A DNA stretch of 64,000 bases from Escallonia rubra (Eukaryota; Streptophyta; Magnoliopsida; Escalloniales; Escalloniaceae), in assembly GCA_033065855.1 (NCBI GenBank), contig JAVXUO010002002.1, forward strand, positions 62,001 through 126,000. The letters run 5' to 3'. Both the position numbers and the translations under genes were made by a program. Shown here piece after piece: positions 56,782-64,000 of this stretch; within the stretch, counting starts at the first letter, position 1, and each line of letters starts with the position of its first letter. The notes beneath the pieces are model-generated. The model had not been told where the DNA came from. It was given only the letters and a program-made list of their open reading frames with translations, and did no database searches.

Positions 56782-56904
56782 TCTCCTCCTTTCCTCTCTT
56801 GTTCTATCTCTCAATCCGAGCTCGATCTTCTTCGCGTATAAGCTTCTTTCTTCTTCTTCACCTTTTGAAGAAAGGGGTGAACACGGAAGGAAGAAGAATA
56901 TACG

Positions 56905-59900
56905 ATGGCAGGAGATTTGGTGCCGTTTTTGACAATGGTTCTCCTACAAGTGGGTTATGCTGGTATGAACATCACTTCCAAGCTTGCCATGGATTCCGGC
57001 ATGAACCCCTTCGTCCACGTTGCTTATCGCCAAATCTTTGCTTCCGTGTTTCTCGCCCCTTTTGCTTATTTCTTGGAGAGGTACATATGCGTTTTATACA
57101 CACAAACATTCACTTCTTACGTACTGTGTGTGATTCGTGCGTGTGGTTAGGGTTAATTCTTGAATGTTCATATACTGTACACACGATGGGCTTTTAATTA
57201 GGCCATAATTTGCACTATAGTACTATATGCTTGGTTGCCAAGAAAATGAATATTTTTAGGTCCTCAATCAAAGCCAAAGGAAGGCTGGAACGCCGATAGA
57301 CGTCTATGATTGAATTCACCTGACCTGAAAGTGTTCATTTTGGGAACAGACGTAGCGCGAAAAAACTGAGCGTTTTTTATCACAACCTGTAGAGCGGTCT
57401 AATATCTCACTTTTCTTGAAATAGTCTGCGTTTCTTGATGCTGTTTTCCTACTTTCCCTTGCATGGTGATGTGTTCTATAGGTTATACTCAATCATGAAA
57501 CAGAAAGTGCGTAACCACAATTTCTGGTTTTCTTTCCAACTGTCTCTTACGTACGTTGGAGACTTGGAAATGCAATAGAGATATATTCTGAAAATTGAAA
57601 CAAAAACCTAACCAGATTCAGGGAGAATGCAGGGCTGTAGTGTCACCGGCCTTTTGGTCATGCTTATTGTCAAATCTCAGAGTTGCACTGTTGTCAGGTT
57701 CTTGTTAGTATAATTCAAAAGCAATGAACCGTTACTGCTTGCCTCGTGCCTTTCATGACCTTCATTCTTAATTAGCATGTCTTTCTATGGACATTTGCCT
57801 TCTTGCGAAGTCATAAAAATACGCGTGCGCGTACGTTAATCCGTAAAACAAGACGGAACGTTTGTTTGTCGGCTTCATTTGAATCGTGTGTGTTTCTTCT
57901 TTCTCAATAATGCAACAAGAATTGTACGCGTACGCGATTGCATTATTGAAATTTGGTCATGTTATTTAATTCAATTACCTTATTTTTATCCAAAAAAAAG
58001 GAAAACATGCACTCACACATCTACACAAAGAAGAAAAGTTGGAATTTGTAACTTTCAAGCTATCACTTGCTCTAATAAAAGGTTAAACCGTTAGAAAGCG
58101 TGTCTAACAAAATTTGTCATGCTTAACGATAACTAAACGTAAATGGAAAAGCTATAAATAGAGTGCCAAAGATAGTTACATACTAATTACAACGATATTC
58201 AGTCGATTTCTCTTGCGTTGTTTCAGAAAAACAAGGCCTAGGATGACACTATCAGTTTTCTTCCAGATTTTCTTATCTTCCATATTCGGGTACGTCCTAA
58301 GCTTTTCCAGTTCTACCCAACTCAAATTTAGTACCTTATATTTTGCTCCTAAATAATATTTTACCAAAGTACAATATCTTTTTATTCTCTTTTTTTTTTT
58401 TTTTCTTCTGTATTTCCATAACATTTGCAGGATAACCCTGAACCAGATTACCTATTTTGTTGGGTTAAAAAATTCAACTCCAACAATTGCATGTGCATTG
58501 ACAAATATACTTCCTGCAGTCACTTTTCTCCTCGCTGTTCCTTTCAGGTACATTTCTTCTTTATTTAGTTAACATTGTCCTAAAATATATTGTGCCATGG
58601 CTACCTTCAGTTTCCTGAATAATTTTTTTTTGTATATAATCTTTGTTTTCCCTGTTTTGATGTTTGGTAGACTAGAAAGCGTGGGAATCAAGAGCAAGAC
58701 GGGGCAAGCAAAATTACTGGGAACAATATTGTGTGTAGGTGGTGCCATGTTATTGTCATTTTACCATGGACCTGTCGTCCGCATACGGGAATCAGGCATT
58801 CACTGGAGCTACGCTGAAAATGTGGGAAGCAATGACCAAATTAATGTCCATGGAAACTTCATCTTAGGCCCGTTTCTCCTGATTGCAAGTCCTGTTTCAT
58901 GGGCTGTATGGTTCATTATTCAAGTAAGCAACAATGAGAGCTAATCTCTCTTGTCCTACTTCAAACTGTACCAGTATGGCTTGTTTTCTGACTTTCTTCC
59001 TTTCTTCCTTTCTTCCTTTCTTGTTTGCGTTTTCATGATTTTTGCAGGCGAGGATGAGCGATAAATATCCAGCTCCCTACTCGAGCTCGGCGTTGATGTG
59101 TTTACTGGCCAGCGTCCAGTGTGTTATTATCAGCTTATGTGTCGACCACAGCCCCGCTGCATGGTCCTTGAGCCCTGCCATCAGGGCTGTTTCAAGTGTT
59201 TACGCGGTATGATTCATGCACTACATGATATAAAATGTCGCATACAAAAGATAAGGCTACCCGACTGATTTACTGAACACTGAAATTTTGTAACATGCAT
59301 GTGTGCCTGCTGTTACAGAGACTTGTAGTCAAAGTGACTAAAGCTGGCTCCCTAAATCTCACCGATTTTAGCAACTTCAGTTTCTAAATACTAAGAAAGA
59401 GGAATTTGACCACACCTCAAAATTAAATGTAATATCTGCTGATTTTTTGCCGAATGAAAAAGATAACAGAATTAATCAAACCATATGTATTGGTTTTCAG
59501 GGAATTGTGTGTTCTGCACTAGCGTTTTGCCTACTGTCATGGTGTATCGGAAGAAAGGGCCCTCTCTATGTCTCGGTGTTCAGCCCCTTGTTGCTCGTTA
59601 TCGTGGCCATTCTCAGCTGGACTTTACTTCGAGAGAAACTATACATGGGAACGTAAGTACATGACTAAACTTTTTGCAGTAAAATTCGAATTGGTATTAG
59701 GCTGCAACTGATATGCGTATGCTAATTCAAGATCATGATCAAGCATTTAGCGCAAACATAAGAAATCAAGCAACTTGCAAATAGTACCTTAGCGCCTACC
59801 AACAGTGGAATTGACATAGGTTGATTAACATGTACTGTGGTTTGCATGGTTCAGTGTTGCAGGGTCTGTCTTGATTGTTATGGGACTCTATGGCGTTCTC

Positions 59901-60011
59901 TGGGGAAAGAACAATGAAACGAGCATGACGAGCTATGTTGTGAACAAGGTGGTGGACGAAGAGAATCATGGCCTGCAGGATGAGTTGGAATTGCAATTGT
60001 CAAAGCATTAA
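56905..60011 (+). CDS. WAT1-related (UMAMIT) membrane transporter, EamA family
   Basis: Multi-pass transporter of the plant drug/metabolite superfamily; members export amino acids or move auxin across plasma membrane or tonoplast. Seven exons join in frame to 358 residues: 56905-57080, 58227-58289, 58431-58547, 58671-58923, 59048-59206, 59501-59652 and 59855-60011. The start [20 protein letters not shown] and the [12 protein letters not shown] block are standard for WAT1 proteins. Two EamA halves are visible: residues about 1-140 with [20 protein letters not shown], and about 185-330 with [20 protein letters not shown] and [13 protein letters not shown]. About ten hydrophobic segments and a short charged C-terminus ([10 protein letters not shown]). 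Length and exon number match the family. The first intron (1,146 bp) is the longest. Substrate cannot be inferred. Confidence 0.92.
58994..59024. repeat. (TTCC/TTTC)n microsatellite in intron 4 of the WAT1-related gene
   Basis: Four or so CTTTCTTC units upstream of the exon 5 acceptor; it may act as polypyrimidine tract. Confidence 0.7.
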
Positions 60012-60283
60012 AATGGCAAAACCTTCTTCAAGCTAAGCTAAAGGAAGAAATGGCGATCTACAAAGCTAAAGTAAAGGATAGAAGAGGTCAATGTGATCCC
60101 TTAGTTTTGGGCAATACTGACAAAAGATGAAGGGTGATTGACTGCTTGTGGAGGGATGGCCGGCTTCTAATTTTCTTGCATTTAGTATTTTCAAATTATA
60201 GCTGTAACAGCAATACACAAACAAGAAATAAGATTGGCGGCAAAAGTTTGCTTTGCCACAAAAGCATCTGCAGTTAGTTCTGT

Positions 60284-61116
60284 GGCGGAGCCAGATTTTT
60301 TTTTTTAGGTGGGCACTAAAAATCTCAATCTGAAATTAACAATCTCACTAATAGTAATTTTCAAATTCTATCAATTCTAATTGTAAATTGCAAGTTTCAA
60401 AACTCAATTGTCACGTCCGTAATTGATACAAAAAATGAAGGGTTCTGAGAAGTAGAAAATTTAGAATCAATCACTAAATATTTCCTTACTTTTACGGACT
60501 GTGCCGACCATTAGTATCGTCGTAGAGAAATTGACCTGGCGACTGCCGTCTGTGAGCGTTGTTGCCGGTAGCCTGTGAATCGGTCCTACAGCCTGTCTGA
60601 GCACCTGAGGTAGTGACATTTGAGCTTTAGGTGCCGTGACTCGTGAGCCCATGACCTGTCGGAGCTGGACCGACAAGTGGAGGCAGTGGCATTGGCTGTT
60701 GAGGGCGTGTCGTCGTGAGGTAAGGCCGGTGTGCGGTGAGGGAATAGCGAAGGAGGCGGTATTCTCCTGTTCGCATATGTGCCTTTAATGTTTTGAAAGT
60801 ATTAAAGCTTTGAAAACCGTAGAAAGTGAGAACAAAAATAATTTTTGTGTTGACTTTATCCGTAAACTAAGTCTTTTATTTTGTGTAAGTTTAGCATTTT
60901 AAATGACTAAAATGATATCCTTCATAACAATCCTTGAAACTTTTTTAGATACATTAACATGTAAAATGACCACAAATACATCTCTTTTAAGTATTTTTCA
61001 AATTTTAAGATGAGCACTTTTATCATTGGAGATAAAATATACCATATAAAGGACAAAAAATATGAAGAAGCAGGTGGGCACTGGCCCACCGGTGCCCCCC
61101 TCTCCCTCCACCACTG
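60284..61116. mobile_element. hAT-like non-autonomous element, about 830 bp
   Basis: Left end GGCGGAGCCAG, right end CCTCCACCACTG, which are diverged inverted forms, flanked by GTTCTGT on both sides (60277-60283 and 61117-61123). GGTGGGCAC occurs near both ends in mirror position. No transposase. Related to the remnant at 54764-55256. Confidence 0.55.
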
Positions 61117-61123
61117 GTTCTGT

Positions 61124-62319
61124 ATTCACAACCTTTTTATATGAAGAAGCGATTTTACTAATAATAATGGAGTGTGTAAAAAGATCGGATGTATCATAAG
61201 CTTTACGACTAGGATGAAATTGTCCTTCACAAAACTCAACTGAGCGAGCAAATAATAAGCTTGAAAAAGATTAACACCCTAGAAGTGAAAACAGCCCGGA
61301 AATAGTCTGATTGGCAGCGATGATGCCTACAAGCTGCATCGTTGGATTAGTTGCACTCGTCGTGCCTGCTCGTTTCAAATAGAGCCATTCCAAGAGCCAT
61401 ACATTGACAAGAAGTTTTCCAACAATTGTAAAAATTTGAGCTGAAAATCGCTTTCAATGTTATAGATGCCGATCAGGTGAAGAAACCCATGCTCAGCTAA
61501 TTACCTGATTTATTGACATGACTCAATGAGTCACAAAAACCCCCACCTAAAATGAACTACAACTTGCCTCATCACTTATCACAAATCTAAAACAGCAAAT
61601 TTTTTATCATATTCGTTATCTGTTTTTTTACAATGATGATAAAAAAAATATTTTTTGTGTACTTTTACCATTTTCTGTTTTCGTTTTGGGTAAAATTACT
61701 CAAACAGTGGCAAAAAAATTGAAAACACATTTCACCAAAACTTAACCCAATGTAAGAAAAAGTAGTTGAAATTGTGAAAATGATAAAAGTACATGAGCGT
61801 GTTTTCTAACTGAATACGAAAATTATAAAAATGAAAACAGAAAACGAATATGGTAAACATACATGCCCTTAATATACTTTTTCTAAAGCTTGCTCTCAGA
61901 AATTAACAATAATCACTTTTCATGTGTGAAGAAATATAAAAAGAACACAAAAATAATTTAAAATTAGTACAACGTGCCATTCGACAATCAGTTGCTTGTT
62001 TGTGTACAATCGTTCATCTATGATTGACTAAAGTTTATCTCGTTGTTTTTCCATGTCTAACGTAACGTCGTGACTCATGTCTTTTTTTCCCCCATTATGC
62101 TAAAATTAAAATAGCCTTGCATTTTTTTCTTTGGCCTTGGACTAAATTAAAGAATCAGCATCATACATCAATAAGTGTACGAAGTTTTGAAACAAAAACA
62201 GAGGGGTGACCTTTTTAACTATTGAGAACATCAGCATTCATGCCGCATTCAGCCGCAAGTCAATGTAATTTACTTTTTCTTTTTTGTTTGTTTATAAAAT
62301 CAAAGCACCATAAATATCG

Positions 62320-62320
<1 letters not shown>
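61124..62320. other. Intergenic with one small MITE
   Basis: A MITE of about 250 bp (61606-61857) has inverted ends ATCATATTCGTTATCTGTTT and AACAGAAAACGAATATGGT. The rest shows no gene. Confidence 0.5.

Positions 62321-64000
<1,680 letters not shown>

Overview
The window is nuclear DNA from a flowering plant, almost certainly a eudicot. The protein-coding genes have the short GT-AG exons and the protein families of eudicots (a polygalacturonase, NIMIN, FERONIA-like and PIX13-like kinases, a DYW-class PPR protein, a GDSL esterase, a WAT1/UMAMIT transporter and ARF1), and the spaces between them are full of plant transposons. I cannot fix the species. No tRNA, rRNA, CRISPR or organelle-derived block was seen.

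Layout. 0.6-1.1 kb: first exon of an unrecognised minus-strand gene. 2.7-5.9 kb: transposon debris (a large TIR element, a truncated LINE with a perfect 15-bp duplication, a hairpin MITE). 7.3-9.2 kb: six-exon GH28 polygalacturonase. 9.4-13 kb: a MITE and a 1-kb Mutator-like element with a GC-rich interior. 14.4-17.2 kb (minus): pyroglutamyl peptidase I. 20.8-21.3 kb: NIM1-interacting (NIMIN) protein with its promoter motifs. 23.3-28.3 kb: a FERONIA-like kinase without a malectin ectodomain, followed by a PIX13-like cytoplasmic kinase that lacks a visible first exon; the two can be spliced in frame into one 817-aa tandem kinase. 30-31.2 kb: LINE tail, F-box remnant, SINE. 31.9-34.0 kb (minus): intronless PPR-DYW editing factor. 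35.2-36.1 kb: second Mutator-like element. 36.8-48.4 kb (minus): a GDSL esterase whose five exons (1.1 kb of coding DNA) are spread over 11.6 kb because its introns hold a nearly whole Ty1/copia retrotransposon, an apparent older TIR element around that, and a solo Copia LTR. 48.8-56 kb: hAT inside hAT, a third Mutator-like element and a LINE end. 56.9-60.0 kb: seven-exon WAT1-related (UMAMIT) transporter. 60.3-61.9 kb: more TIR elements. 63.2 kb to the right edge: start of ARF1.

The genes do not form a pathway; this is an ordinary plant gene neighbourhood. NIMIN and the two kinases lie side by side and all belong to families linked to defence or cell-surface signalling. The most unusual item is the candidate tandem kinase. 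The clearest structural stories are the nested insertions, several of which are dated by intact target-site duplications.
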